Counted from the first letter of the stretch, positions 21,291-33,571 are shown. The stretch is 64,000 nt of DNA from Meconema thalassinum (GCA_946902985.2 OX336388.2:375025387-375089386), one strand, 5' to 3'. A program made the numbers and translations. The notes: generated from the sequence alone by a model not told the origin.

Positions 21291-22597
21291 CTAGAAGCAA
21301 ACAACAAGTGATACCATTAGATGCATTTTATGTACAGATACAACAGATCAAGATTTGTACAAAGTGCACTCAACTAGAACCAACAAATGAGGGTCAGAGA
21401 AAGATAATTGTAAAGTGGACTTTTTTAAAATTCAAACTCAAAGGGAAATGTGAAAAACTATGAATTATCTAAAATTCAAATTTACAGAAAACTTTAATTT
21501 TTAAAAAAATATTGTAATTAGAAAGCAGTGGACTTAAGTTCAAAGCTCATACTTTCATGCAAATGATGCAAGTTAAAGTAACTTATCAAATGTTAGGGCC
21601 ATTGATATATAAAAGAGAGAACATAAAAATAACAAAAACCAGAGATATTCTAGTTCACTATCACTTAATGATTTGGCTACATTATAGATGATAAACTGTA
21701 ATCATATACTATCACATTTTAACAGGCCTAGATTTAAATGGGCATAAGAAAAATGTTCACACTTTATCCTATTTAGATAAAAAAAAAATAGTATTTTTGT
21801 ATATTTTCCCTATTTTAGAGTCTTTAACATTTTTCCACTTGGAAAATTATCATATCAGGAAGACTCTTATACATTAATTCTTGAAGAAATTAGGTCATAA
21901 ACTGTAAATTTAAATCTGATCATGATGCCACGATTCTAATAAAAATCATTCCACTGGAAATAGTCCACCAATTAGAGACAGTCGAGTAGGTATTCAATCT
22001 TATTAACCACGTGATGAATTACACACCCCATGTACAGATGTCAGCTGAACTGGCATGAGTTGGTACCGTATGTCAAACTGGTACCGTACACTACATAAAC
22101 TCTTCATCCCACATCCTCTAACAACACCTGAAAGGACATGTAGACAATACTTTTGCAGACCATGGTGCAGTTCTAGAAACAAAGTTCTTTTCTTAAACTA
22201 AGTTATGTGGGACCAAATTCTTTACTACAGACCCTCTATCCTGCATGACCAGCTTCTTAAATAGAATTATTTTGACAAAATAAGAGTTGTTGAATTACTC
22301 GTATTAATTTCAAGGTTCATGTCCCATACAGTACTTGTTTATCATAAGAATTCTATATTATCTCTTTTCTAATATATTGCTTTTATCCTTTGCAAATATT
22401 TTCTTCATAGAATATTCTTCTCTCCATTCATAGCTCTCACAAACAGAATAGAGCTGAACTTGGTAGAATATCTTTGGGACTTACGTGCAACTTTACAACA
22501 ATTAATACAATTTCCACAGCTTAATTTCTTTCTTTATACATATTTATTTATGTACTGTCAGATCAGTATGAACTAAGTCAAGATATAGAACACATAC
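21291..22597. other. Patj intron within PDZ2, no repeat recognised
   Basis: AT-rich sequence with no recognisable element or extra exon. It is one of the few longer stretches here free of identifiable repeats. Confidence 0.5.
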
Positions 22598-22732
22598 CCT
22601 ATCAGCAACGCCTCCAGGTAGGATGGTCTTAACCACCACACCAGTACTGCGACCCCCGATGATACCAAACCCCAAGCCAGATCCATCATTTATCAGGTCA
22701 ATGACTTCAACTTGAGCCCATTCAGTGTTCAG
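22598..22732 (-). CDS. Patj: Patj/MPDZ scaffold, exon with first half of PDZ2
   Basis: 45 codons, phase 0 at both ends: [20 protein letters not shown], then the carboxylate-binding loop GLGFGIIGG, then [14 protein letters not shown]. The LNTEW..VEVI start and the GFGIIGG loop are diagnostic of Patj PDZ2. The acceptor is tttttcag before CTGAAC and the donor is AGG|GTATGT. The exon joins in frame to the PDZ1 exon about 21 kb to the right and to the exon at 21132-21290, where [11 protein letters not shown] continues the fold. It is GC-richer than the surrounding intron and has no stop or frameshift. Confidence 0.93.
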
Positions 22733-23690
22733 CTGAAAAACACCAACATATAATCACATTAATCTATTGTATTAAATCAACACATTTTAAACCTAATATG
22801 GAACTGTTCACTTCAGGGGCATACCGTGAAAATAGTTTAGGGGGAATATAATTTGTATGCTGCATTGTGATTGACTCCAGGGCTGTGGCATCAAATCAGA
22901 CAAATGGGTCAATTATGTTTAATTTTAAATTTCCCCTAGTTTATTTCATCTTAAGTCATGGATATCTTGATTCGAATACAATATTATCTTACCAAAAAAT
23001 GATATAACCAAGTATGTAAAGCTACTACTTGCCTATTTCAATATATTTCTACTCTGTACACAATGAATCCAGGCGCTATTTAGCTGCCGTAGTAGGTAAA
23101 ACTACCAATTACTTTTAAGCTTGTCTGTGTTCATTTTCATGCTCTGGAGGTTTTTGTTTGGTCTTATACCAGCTATTGTGAGTATAAATGGGTTAGCCAT
23201 TCGTGACCGTTAGTATGAGCATGAGAATTTTGGAGGGATGTCTATAAAATAGCACGTGAAATCCCCTTGACAGCCCTCCGGCACAAACGCCCAGCACCTC
23301 GTCAGTCGCTATTCTTGGCAGTCGCAAATTATTCTGTTGCCCACACGGTACGCACGCGGACAGCTCGAGTAGAACCGTGTGACCAGACGCATGCACTGCG
23401 TAAGGAGACATTGCGTACTTCATTAGCACTGGTCACAAACATATGAAGACTCGTTGTGTGTTGATACACCATTGCACATGTAACAGTAATTTGTTTATTA
23501 TACCGGCCATGAAGGAATAGCCCATTTATACAATAATACCCACTTTTATAAGTGAAATGAACCGCCATAATTTAATACTAAGCTACTTTAATGAGTCACC
23601 TGTAGATAGAGCAGATAAAACGTCAGGTTATAAATTGGATGCTCTGAAATCTGCAGAATAATTTTGAAAAAGGCATAATTTAACCCGGGG
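22733..23690. other. intron sequence, nothing recognised
   Basis: The 5' part of the intron lies in AT-rich DNA. A GC-richer patch at 23215-23420 has short open frames without motifs. Confidence 0.4.
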
Positions 23691-23699
23691 CGGGGGCAG

Positions 23700-23978
23700 A
23701 GTTTGTTGTTGTTGATTTAGGGGCATTTCGACATCGTCGTCATGTAGCCACATGTACTTGGATGTGTGTGTGTGTGGAATTCATCTGAAAACACGTATTA
23801 TTGTGATGTCTCTATTAATGTGTGTATTTGTAATTCAAGTGAGGACTGGGAGGGAGGAGGTCATGGCCTTAAGTTAGGAACCATCCCAGCATATGCCAGG
23901 AGTAGAAGTGGGAAACCACGGAAAACCTCTTCCAAGATGACTGAGGTGAGAATCGGACCAACATCTTCTCAGCTTTAC
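23700..23978 (-). mobile_element. SINE, family B, 5'-truncated
   Basis: Contains 'catgtagccacatgtacttg', 'atggccttaagttaggaacc' and 'agtgggaaaccacggaaaac', the reverse-strand body of family B. The tRNA-like head is missing. Confidence 0.7.
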
Positions 23979-24184
23979 TGAGTATTGCAGCCTACAACCT
24001 GTATCTCTCTTAATTAATTTGATTTAATTTTGGAGCCTTTTCGGATCTGTAACAAATGTTGGCTTTAACTATCTTCGTAAGATACAGTATTTCACTGATT
24101 AATATTAGAACCCCGATTTATTTAGTGCATAGGTAAATTTCAAGATTAATATTTTTGAAAATTTGAACTCTTTTCATTTGAAAT

Positions 24185-25015
24185 TCTAGAGGGTATTTCA
24201 CTGAAAGAATAGCGCAGCACGGCCGGCGCAGAGCTGCAGGTAGAAGATCGAGCCAAAGGTCAGACGAGCACACGGCAACACGGAGCTGAGACAGTTGCGA
24301 CGCACGATTTGACGAGTAAAGTTGACTTCGTTATTTCTTTTATAGCTTATTTTAAGATAAAAGTGTTATAAGTGTATAACGTGTGCCCGTGGATATTGTT
24401 TAATTGTTATTGTGTTTCAAAATTTTATAACGTGTTATTGCTAAGCGTAAAAGCCTGTTGCTTCAATTTTTATTGATGGGGAAAATTGGAAAATAACGTT
24501 AATGCAACAAACCCTCACACTCTAGATGAACTCACTAAATATGACGAGAGAAATTGATGCTATCTCGGCAGATAAAACTAATGCGTGTAAATGAAAATTT
24601 CCTTAGAAGATGCCAGAATGTATAGACGCAGGTGGATGACATTTTCAACATCTTCTGTGACAAGTTGAGTAATGATTTTACTTTGATTATGTGTTATTAT
24701 GTGGGCATGTTATTTACATGCGATTCGTACGGGCGCTCTCTCGACCCAAAGCTCAGGGAGTTGCCATGTGCTCGTCCGACCCTCCACGCGCCTCGCGGCC
24801 AGCCCCACTTTGAGTGAAAGACCCTGTATTTCCTAGCGTAATATCTGTATTGACATTATTTTATTATATACTAGTAATAATTATAATCAATTTCTTCCAT
24901 GTTTTAATTTAAAAATTCGAGTGAAATTTTAATAAAGCCTTGCTCGCCATTTATTTATAACAACACCGCTGAAGAAGGCCATAATACAGTATGGCCTCAA
25001 CTGGTACATATCATT
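24185..25015. other. unrecognised, possibly an internally deleted retroelement
   Basis: It begins with a GC-rich stretch resembling an untranslated leader (24200-24310) and ends with a small palindrome, 'aggccataatacagtatggcct', near 24976-24997. No open frame or TSD was found. The leader/tail reading is inference only. Confidence 0.25.
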
Positions 25016-25779
25016 AAATAATCTATAAATTTAAAACGTCAAGGTGATATTGTTACCGCGAGATTGAGAAAACGTCTTACCCGATTGCCTTCGTAATGCA
25101 TTCTAACGAGAGCTCTTGGCATGTAGATCTGCAGAGAGTCTTTAAAAGGAAAATATATGATAGCGTATATTTTTAAATTATTAAAGAAATATTTAATATT
25201 TGTCGCTCCCGCGCTTGAGCACAATAGCTCTATTCCATCAGAGACATGGCGGATCCCACCGCGTCTTACTGAGATTTTTGTTTATGAGAATTAAAAACGG
25301 GGGAAATATTGTTGTGGCTCTATGAAACAAACTTTCAGAGTAAGTATATGTGGAGGCAAATGACTTAATGGGCAGAGAGTTATAATCCTTCGACTTGATT
25401 TAATATCTTCTGATAAAACACTTCAATTTTCCTATTTCAAATTCGCTTGGCGTACTTTATCACAATCAATAAAGCTCAAGGGAAACTGTGGAACGTGTAG
25501 GTCTCTATTTGCCTCATCAAGATTTCAGTCATGGCCAGTTATATGTTGCGAAGTCGATCTTTCGATTCCCTTAAAGTACCAACAGTGTCAAAAAGTAATC
25601 GTTCAAAAAATGCATACTGTATAAGAGAATCCTTCAGTAAATATTTTCCCAATGACCGTCATGTTTTGACGGGTATCAACTAATTTATATTAATTTATTA
25701 TTATTATTATTGCCTAAGGTATAATGCATTTATTAAATACTAATTGATAAATTAAATCGACAATAAGGAACGTCATTAG

Positions 25780-27406
25780 TAGGGACCGGAAAAATTCGCA
25801 TTTGCGATAAATGCGATTTTTTGTAATATGTGTTAAAACCATTTTTTAAATAGTTTTAAGGTGTTCTGAAGCACTGTGGTACCTAAATTCAAAATGCGAC
25901 AAAATGCGAATTTTGACCAAAATGCGAAATTAGCACAAATATGCGATTTTGGTGCGAATTCTGCGAAAATTTGTTATTTTAGTGGCGAAAACCACATATT
26001 TCGGCGAAATCATGAGAAATACTGCAAATATGACGCATATCTTTTTCAACCGCTCTAATCGATATACCGTATTTGCTCGCGTATATCTCGCCCCCGCGTA
26101 TATCTCGCACCCCATGTTTTTAATTGAAATTTCAGGGGGAAAAAGTACTCGCATATATCTCGCATTCATTACTGACACCGTCATATAAGTGACCGTAATA
26201 ACCTTCAGGTAGAAACACGTTCGATTTAGCGCGCCACAACAGTCGTCATTGTCCAAGAACTTACCCGAAGCGATACTAACAGGAAGAGCGAGCAACAACG
26301 AGTTGATCCGAACTTCGAAACGAGCCGATTAAGGATCGAGGCGCCGCGTGCAAGCATACGGCGCTGCGTGAGTGTTTGCACGCTGTACATCGTTCGCCGC
26401 GTCTTCGGCCAAGATTGGCTAAATTTGCCGCCTTGAGACACGTTCGAATTAGCGATTAGCACGTCACAACAGTTGTGCAAGTAGGCCTACTGTTACATCG
26501 CAGAGAAACGCAGTTCATAGCGATTAGCACGCCACAACAGTTGTGCAAGTAGGCCTACTGTTACATCGCAGAGAAACGCAGTTCATAGCGATTAGCACGC
26601 CACAACAGTTGTGCAAGTAGGCCTACTGTTACATCGCAGAGAAACGCAGTTCAGTCTTCTCGAATCTCAATGATTTCGTCTTTACGCATTGCGTCGCATC
26701 AGAGCTCGGCCGCGTGCAAGCATACGGCGCAGCGTGAGTGTTAGTACGCTGTGCATCGTTCGCCGCGTCTTCGGCCACGGTTGGCTAAATTCGCCGCCTT
26801 GAGATACGTTTGAATTAGCGATTAGCGCGCCACAACAGTTGCGCAAGTAGGCCTACTGTTACATCGCAGGGAAACGCAGTTCAGTCTTCTCGAATCTCAA
26901 TTATTTCGTCTTTACGCATTGCGTCGCATCAGAACTCGGCCGCGTGCAAGCATACGGCGCAGCGTGAGTGTTAGCACGCTGTACTTTGTTCGCCGCGTCT
27001 TCGGCCACAGTTGGCTAAATGCAATTCAAACCCAGATGAAAGAAAGTGAAAAATGTGATATCATGCTTGCATTAACTGCAGTTCAGACAGAGTTCAGCAT
27101 ATTTGTAAATACTGTTTTGTGGACCCCAACGAACAATGTTGATAGCGAGCGTGTGTTGCCCCATTACAACACAGTGGTTACAGACAGACTGTGCAATTTG
27201 AAAGAAAGCAATGCTGAACTACAGACAATGCTTTCGTTTGAGGACTATAACTGCACTTCATAACCATGAAGTCGTTAAAATAATATTACAATGTGATGAT
27301 TTTTAACTTTGTAAATATATGCTAATTTTGAAGAAAATAGATGCTAATTTTGAAGAAAATATATGCTAATTTTGAAACAAATAGATGCTAATTTTTCCGG
27401 TCCCTA
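25780..27406 (+). mobile_element. hAT element, internally rearranged, 8-bp TSD
   Basis: Termini tagggaccggaaaaatt and its complement aatttttccggtcccta. A perfect 8-bp duplication, gtcattag, is at 25772-25779 and 27407-27414. The last 70 or so codons of a transposase remain (about 27055-27263: TPTNNVDSERVLPHYNTVVT), matching the hAT dimerisation region. The catalytic part is gone. In its place are a fragment with 'gctcgcgtatatctcgc' ends and a GC-rich minisatellite. Confidence 0.9.
26453..26656 (+). repeat. 68-bp minisatellite, three near-identical units
   Basis: Units start at 26453, 26521 and 26589 with 'cgattagcacgccacaacag'; a fourth related unit lies near 26817. A larger segment ('gcgtgcaagcatacggcgc...') also recurs near 26346, 26702 and 26942, giving a higher-order repeat of about 240 bp. 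There are no unique spacers, so this is not CRISPR-like. Confidence 0.92.
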
Positions 27407-27419
27407 GTCATTAGATATG

Positions 27420-28120
27420 ATTAAATTCTTACCACCACGTAGCATTAATCAAATAAAAATGTAATCAATTTGAATCACTTATTAGTCTCACACAATTCAG
27501 GCAACGACAGTAGCCAAACTGATTTAACAACAAAGGCGGCACTTGACCTAGGTTTTTCGATGTTTAGACTTCATTGACTTTCCCGTATTGTCTTTTCCTG
27601 TTTGATGGATGCCAAATACAGTACGATTGAATGCCGTTCCAGCCAAGTGCCACCCGTTGTGGATCAGATGCCACTGGTTGAGAGTCAGGTCACGAGAAAC
27701 CACGCAAGAGATCATTAGCAATAATTTCCCCAGTGATTTGTGGACTCGACGTCGATGTCGAAGACGAAGTTAAAATAAAGTTTGGGGGTTTGAGGCAGAA
27801 AGATTCAGAGTGGGTAATTATTAATCCCAGTAGACGAGAAACAGGGTCGATAACGATACTCGAGTGTTCAGAAAAAAAAAAACGCTTGCTCTGTTATAAT
27901 TAAACTGGTAATGAGCATGCGCATTTCATTTCAGTCTACATAATAATGCTTAGCGTGATTTTCGACAGTTTTAACACTAAACATCCAAATAAGAGAATCA
28001 ACAATGTCTTTCGCAGTCTGTGTGTGAAAAATAGCAGACAAAGTTAAAAGTTCCTCCACTACTGTACACTGAGAAACATCGAACCATGGAAGTTATTAAT
28101 ATTATTATTGTCAGTTGTTA
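27420..28120. other. intron sequence, nothing recognised
   Basis: No repeat with clear ends was found. A short SINE tail ('ttatttgaggggcttgggag') begins near 28120. Confidence 0.4.
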
Positions 28121-28241
28121 ATTTATTTGAGGGGCTTGGGAGATCTTGGTCATCAGCTCCGTATAGTTGGGTGTGTGTTGAACTCGTCTGATAATCTGTA
28201 TTCCTGTGATGATTGTAATAGTGTAACTGGTGTGCAACTGG

Positions 28242-28440
28242 AGGGGACGTGGTGGCATAGCGATCAAGCTGTTTGCCTCTAACCAAGGAGGAACGGGTTC
28301 GATTCCCAGTCAATGCATGTGAGATTTTCAAAGCGAAATGCCATGTCCTGTGGTCCGGATTCCACGTAAAAAGGAGGTCCCACGGTTCATGATCGCAAGA
28401 TTAACGGTTACGTAAAACTAGAAGCTTGCTTCTCGTTTAG
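28242..28440 (+). mobile_element. SINE, family D
   Basis: Head 'ggggacgtggtggcatagcg' with B box 'gggttcgattccc'. Body 'gccatgtcctgtggtccgga' and 'aaaaggaggtcccacggttc'. Other copies are at 30111-30296 and 57268-57458. Confidence 0.85.
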
Positions 28441-28454
28441 TGTGTAACTGTTTT

Positions 28455-28640
28455 CAGGACAGAGATGGGGTAGGCGCCCCGGAACTGGAAGTAAGGTACT
28501 ATCCCGTCATTTGCCAGGAGGGAGTGTGGAAACATTCGGGGAAAAACACACACTTAGGATAGCCACTGTCAGCGCCGGCATTCGAACCTGCGATCTCCGG
28601 ACTTGCTACAGCGGCCCGCACAACCCTGGTGCACGATTTA
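28455..28640 (-). mobile_element. SINE fragment, family H
   Basis: Complementary tRNA-like head 'ggcattcgaacctgcgatct' near 28575-28595. The body 'ggtactatcccgtcatttgc' also occurs as a scrap near 60897. No TSD was found. Confidence 0.55.
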
Positions 28641-28686
28641 ACGAGCACGGCTTATTTTTGTTTTTACGTAACATCCGTGTTTCTGT

Positions 28687-29325
28687 CTCATTATATTTGT
28701 GCGCCACGTCAAGCTAAGCCGTCTGTGGCTGAGGCAGATCGCGGTCACGCGTACCCGGTTCAGCCGGTGGTGGCACGTACTTTTTACACTTTTATCAAAC
28801 ATGTTCAATAATGTGTAGCCTACTTACAGTGCTCATAGGCGATGCTGAAAATGTCCTCCCTCTCTTGTAACACACACCTGACATTTTCTGATGAAAAAAT
28901 GTCTGTCAACTCTTTTATTATGTACAGTGCCTGTTTCCTTGAATCGTTTAGCGAGCCTCCTAATTGTACTGGCATTAGGCACAGGTCTTCCTGGAAACTT
29001 GATTCGAAAGTTTCGTCTCGTTCCAGAACAAGACTTTCTGTTTTCATATACGAATTATGGATATACACACGTTCGCGCAATGTGAATTGGTGTCTAGGCA
29101 TGACCAACAATCACAGTAATCACAATACTCACTAAACGTGCAACACTAACGTCTAAACTTTGCAGATACACGTCCATATGAATGACAAAACACGTGTGAA
29201 CTAACGATATGAGTCAGCGGAGCGCGCTAATCACCGGCTGCACCGGGTACGCGCGGCCGCGATCTGAGCCAGTCAAAGTCGGCTTTTAGCTTGCCGTGTT
29301 TATCGGGGCGCACATAGATAATGAC
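28687..29325 (-). mobile_element. mariner-like element with ~85-bp TIRs and N-terminal transposase remnant
   Basis: Left (from 28687) and right (to 29325) ends pair over about 85 bp: tcattat..ttgtgcgcc, then 'cagatcgcgg' and 'gcgcgtacccgg..cagccgg' on both arms. Inside, on the minus strand (29110-28820), MPRHQFTLRERVYIHNSYMK resembles the N-terminal helix-turn-helix (DUF4817) of insect mariner-like transposases. The frame then decays, with no catalytic region. Confidence 0.7.
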
Positions 29326-29604
29326 CCTGTACCAAGGTGTGATCTACACCGCAAAGCGGCGGTATAAAAGTTTTGTTTTCTGTGAAATCCTAGACTTTTT
29401 AGAGCCATCCGCTGATAAAGACAAAGGGGGCTTTGGCACGGGCATGGGAAAAGCCTTTGGATAACGAAAAAACAACTCCAAACAATTGTAAGGCAGAAAG
29501 AATACTACTAGGACACTGCAGAGAGGACGAGAGAAATAAGATTTGTTGGATGATGTGGCGGAAGATTTGATAGTAATCTCGGTGTAGAACTAACAAAGAA
29601 AACT

Positions 29605-29715
29605 TACGTTTGAAGAATGTCCGGCCCCGTGACCATCAGGCTAGCTTTGGCCCGAATGATCGCGGGTTCAATTTCCGGCCGGACAGTGGGGATTAAAAAT
29701 CTCCTATGCTTAATA
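29605..29715 (+). mobile_element. SINE fragment, tRNA-like head only
   Basis: Contains 'cgtgaccatcaggctagctt' and the B-box-like 'cgggttcaatttccggcc'. It ends in 'aatacccc' and is followed by the polypurine tract. Confidence 0.55.
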
Positions 29716-29754
29716 CCCCAGGCTCGAGGACAGGGTGTTAGTGACATTTTCATG

Positions 29755-29837
29755 AAAGGAAAGGAAGGAAGAAAGAAAAAAGGAAGGAAGAAATGAAGGA
29801 AGAAAGGAAGGAGGGAAGGAAGGAGGGAAGTAAGAAA

Positions 29838-29883
<46 letters not shown>

Positions 29884-30112
29884 ATGGAAGGGAGAAAGAA
29901 AGGAAGGAAGAAAGGAAGGAAAGAAGAAAGGAAGGAGGGAAGGAAGAAGGGAAGGAAGAAAGGAAGAAAGAAAGGAAGGAAGAAAGGAAGGAGGGAAGGA
30001 AGAAAGGAGGGAAGGAAGGAAGGAAGAAAGAAAGAAAGAAAGGAAGAATGGAAGGGAGAAAGGAAGGATGGAAGAACGGAAGAAAGGAAGGAAGAACGGA
30101 AGAAAGGAAGCT
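29755..30112 (+). repeat. polypurine (GGAA/AGAA)n tract
   Basis: About 350 bp of nearly uninterrupted A and G on the plus strand, in GGAA, GAAA and GGGA units. Open frames through it on either strand (Lys/Glu/Arg or Phe/Leu/Ser/Pro runs) are not genes. The tract lies inside the large Patj intron. Confidence 0.95.
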
Positions 30113-30296
30113 TGTAGCCTTACGTGACCGTAAATCTCGCGATAATCAACCACGGGACCTCCATTTTACGTGAAATCCGAACCACAGGACATGCCATTTA
30201 ACTTCTAAAATCTCACTTGTATTGACCGTAAATCGAACCCGGTCTACCTTGGTGAGAGGCATACACCTTGACTGCTGCACCACCACGCCCCTTTCC
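30113..30296 (-). mobile_element. SINE, family D
   Basis: Complementary head at the right ('aaatcgaacccggtctacct', then 'gctgcaccaccacgcccc'). Body 'gggacctccattttacgtga'. It abuts the polypurine tract. Confidence 0.82.
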
Positions 30297-30684
30297 ATGA
30301 AAGAAATATCGCAAATAAAGTAAATAGAAAAATAAAACAAAAGATAAAATAAATTTAAAAAGTCCTCTGAAGGCGGAGGTAGATTTCATCGGGCAAACTT
30401 GGGGATAGGCGAAAATAGGCAGAATATGCACGTTTTCGTAGAAGGATCAGACCTCATTTATTGCGAGAAAGTATTTTATAATTGGAGCTTAATTAACTAT
30501 GTTTTTCGTCATTTTATGCATTTTTTTAAACATTTTATTGTCTTATGGGGACGGTAACCTTCTCGTCATTTGGGGTACATTTTTATACTTGTGGTCACAC
30601 TGTCCTTATGCAAGGTTTCGACACTGATGTGTAACTATGTAACGGTCTGTTACTTTTTCACGCAAAATTATATCTCCCGCAGAG

Positions 30685-31082
30685 ATTTTGGTTGGTTCCT
30701 CAGTTTAGGGACTGCGACAACGCGGTCAAGTAACCCCGTGTACTTTGGGTGAGTGTAGAATCTGTGTGATAAACAGTGTGAATTTTGATGGCTGTATTAG
30801 TCTGTAATTCAGGTAAGGACTGCAGACGGTCAATTTCAAGCAGTAGTTCCTAATGTTGCTACCAGATACTACCGTCAACGACACCTAGCTCTGAACTTGG
30901 CTACGAGATGCCACCGCAACCAGCAACTCGCAACGAACGTTGGATCTTCCCCTCCAAAGGAAAGCATACTGGGGGATTTTTAGCGCTCGTAGAAAATCCG
31001 ACGACTTCGGCCGGCTTTGAACCCGCGAACTTGGGCATAGAAGTTCAGCATACTACCAGTTACGTCACCGAGGCCGCTTCCC
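30685..31082 (-). mobile_element. SINE, family C
   Basis: Complementary head at the right ('cggctttgaacccgcgaact'), body 'cccctccaaaggaaagcata', left end 'ttggttggttcctcagttta'. Confidence 0.82.
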
Positions 31083-31089
31083 ACTTGGT

Positions 31090-31860
31090 CAGTTAGAAAA
31101 CTGAATGTGATCGCGTGCAAGTGCGTTGTCATGGCAACGTCTGATGGCTCAACCCTCATCAATTTAGTAGTGTTGCCATGGCAACCTCTGATAGCTCCTG
31201 GCATTTTCTTATAATTCCGAAATCATTTTTCTCATCCCTTGGCGTAATAGTGGGTCATATCAAAAATTCTTTCAGACAAAAGTTTTAGGTAATTATTAGG
31301 GGAATATTGTCCATTTTGTACGGTTTTGATATTGTGCCTATTAAGAGAGATATGATTAATGTTTCCCGAAAACCCCACTTTTTCCCACCCCTTTGATCAA
31401 TGGTTGGTGCTATCAAAAAACTCTTCAAACATAAACTTTTGGGCCTTATTCGACACATAGTATAAACTTTAAATGGATTCGATATTTCAAATATTAAGAG
31501 AGTTATAGCGATATTTCACGTTTTCGAAAACAGACCCCTATTTTCACCCCCGTCGACCGATTGTGCCCATTAACGAACTCGACCGAGATTTTATAGGGAT
31601 ACATATTATGTAAAAAATTCAAATTGATTGGTGCAAAATTGCGGTAGTTATCGTGTCCACAAGAAAGTGATATATATATATATTTATAAACTTTTTAACT
31701 GACGGTGGATTTGGGGTCTAGGGGATGTGAAACGTGAAGATATGTCGAAATTTTTCGGAAGTCGAAACATGGTACCCATTCCAATAGTTAGCTTTCTAAT
31801 GAAATCTACCTAAAACAGTCTCATGTTAACGAAAGAGCTTTTTACAGAATCTTAACCACA
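31090..31860. other. diverged repeat units, not classified
   Basis: An imperfect inverted pair 'tgtcatggcaacgtctgatg' and 'ttgccatggcaacctctgat' lies at about 31127-31195. From 31240, phrases such as 'atcaaaaattctttcagaca' and 'atcaaaaaactcttcaaaca' recur about every 150 bp, suggesting old tandem units. Confidence 0.4.
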
Positions 31861-32230
31861 GTAACACAGGTTGTTAGGCAATTATCACCCGCAGGGAGGA
31901 CATTTTAATTTATTCTAATTATTATAATAAATCATGTTATTTTTTGTTTCTCTAATTTTAATGTCTATATTTATTTTTAATTTTCAATTTACGTTCTTAT
32001 AGATTTAATTTTGATATTGTTATTGAATTAATTAACTAATTTCGAATCGATTTTTACATTTATTCTCATAATGTTTTATAGTTATGTTTATTATTTTAAT
32101 TTGTATATTTCCTTTATTATTGTAAATTTATTTCCATTTCAATATTTATATTTTACTTTTACACTTCTTGTTAACGTTTTTGTTTTTAATGTTATCCAAC
32201 ACATTACGTCAGTAGATACGTATATAATAT

Positions 32231-32924
32231 TGTTACGGCTGTGAGTTTGTGTCATCGCTCGCCGCATGAGTCACAACTGCCCCAGGGCTGGGCTGTGCCC
32301 TGCCTCCTGTATTGCGTGCGTCTTATGCAACAGGGCTACTAGGACAAAGGGATAGTCCAGAATATTCGTGACTGGACCAGCGATGGAAACCTCGAGAAGC
32401 CGTGGACCCTGGATGGATCTAGAAGCATTTATTGAGTCACCGGCCTGCTATATAAGTGCGACCTGTCAAGCAGTGGTTGTTGTTGTGTTTTACGAGCTAG
32501 TGTGAGCGATTATCCTGAGCGACAGAAGTGTGGTGACTTGCGAAACCCCTAGTGGAGCGGGGAAGTGAGACTCCTACAGAGGAACTGTGTCTTGAGCGAG
32601 TGTGTTTATTTCCAGTGCGACAGAAGTGATTGTGCTACATTGTGAAACAGTGTGTAGTACGGTGACTGGCTGGGTGCAGCTATTTCCAGCTAGCGTACGG
32701 GACCGGACTCATTAGCGAAGAGGATTAACTGTCGTCTGTTGACAAGTGAAAGGGAAAGTATTCTCGACGTGAGGAAACTGGAGTAAGGTAATAATTGCTG
32801 TTGAGTAGTGTATTTTTCTGGCTGCAATAAAATTAATTATTTCTTTAAGCAGTAATTGGTGTTGTGCTTTATACCCACCGTAATCCAGTTAACAAAGGTG
32901 CCACTAGGGGGAAGGCACGTAACA
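32231..32924 (+). mobile_element. solo LTR, probably Gypsy-type
   Basis: 694 bp starting TGTTACGGCTGTGAG and ending GGCACGTAACA, so the TG...CA ends form a short inverted repeat. Flanking ATAT at 32227-32230 and 32925-32928 is consistent with a 4-bp target duplication but weak in AT-rich DNA. A TATATAAG box lies at about 32449-32456 and AATAAAAT at about 32826. No internal domains or second LTR are present. Confidence 0.8.
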
Positions 32925-33571
32925 ATATTTAATTTTTAGAAATACTAGCACTTCGGCATGAAAATTCCCCGAAATTTGGCTGAAAGATTTAACTATCAGC
33001 TTCTTTAAAAGCATCAACTGTACTTATGACAGGTGGTTAATATAGAGACCACTATCCCATAAAGGGTTAAAAGAAAAAGAAAACACCAACAACTTGACTT
33101 CCTGACTACTTAGTATTCCCACTACCTTCGTCGTAACCCCTTATAGGGCAGAATATTATTATTGATATTTTATTTGTATTTATTAAAATTTATTTTTAAT
33201 TATTTGGGCTAAATTTTAATTATTATTGTCATTAACAGCTTTTTTTATTTTCTGAAAAACAAATATGCATTTATATTTTTAAAGTTTTAGTTTTTCAGAA
33301 TATTTTATGATCTTAAAATTAAGATTATAAAATTATTATACTTTTTAATTGTATAAGCTTATTTATTATTAACTTTTACAAGCACATTTATTATTAATTC
33401 TAATTTTTATTATCTTTTTTATTTCTTACTGTTTAATTTCAATTATTTTAATAAAAATAAATAATTAGCACCTTAGGTCAATGAGATAAGGAAATAATAT
33501 TTGGTTTTCAGAATTATTAACACTTTCAAAAGAAAATTACTTAAAATGTGGCTGAAAGATGTTTGACAATA

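Noticed and set aside
24976..24997. Penelope-like terminal signature
   Set aside because: Only a short palindrome is present; no RT, GIY-YIG domain or paired terminal repeat was found.
26453..26656. CRISPR-like array
   Set aside because: Repeats are contiguous 68-bp units without unique spacers, inside a eukaryotic hAT element.
29710..30173. Long open frames on both strands (Lys/Glu/Arg-rich and Phe/Leu/Ser/Pro-rich)
   Set aside because: They are only translations of the GGAA/AGAA simple repeat.
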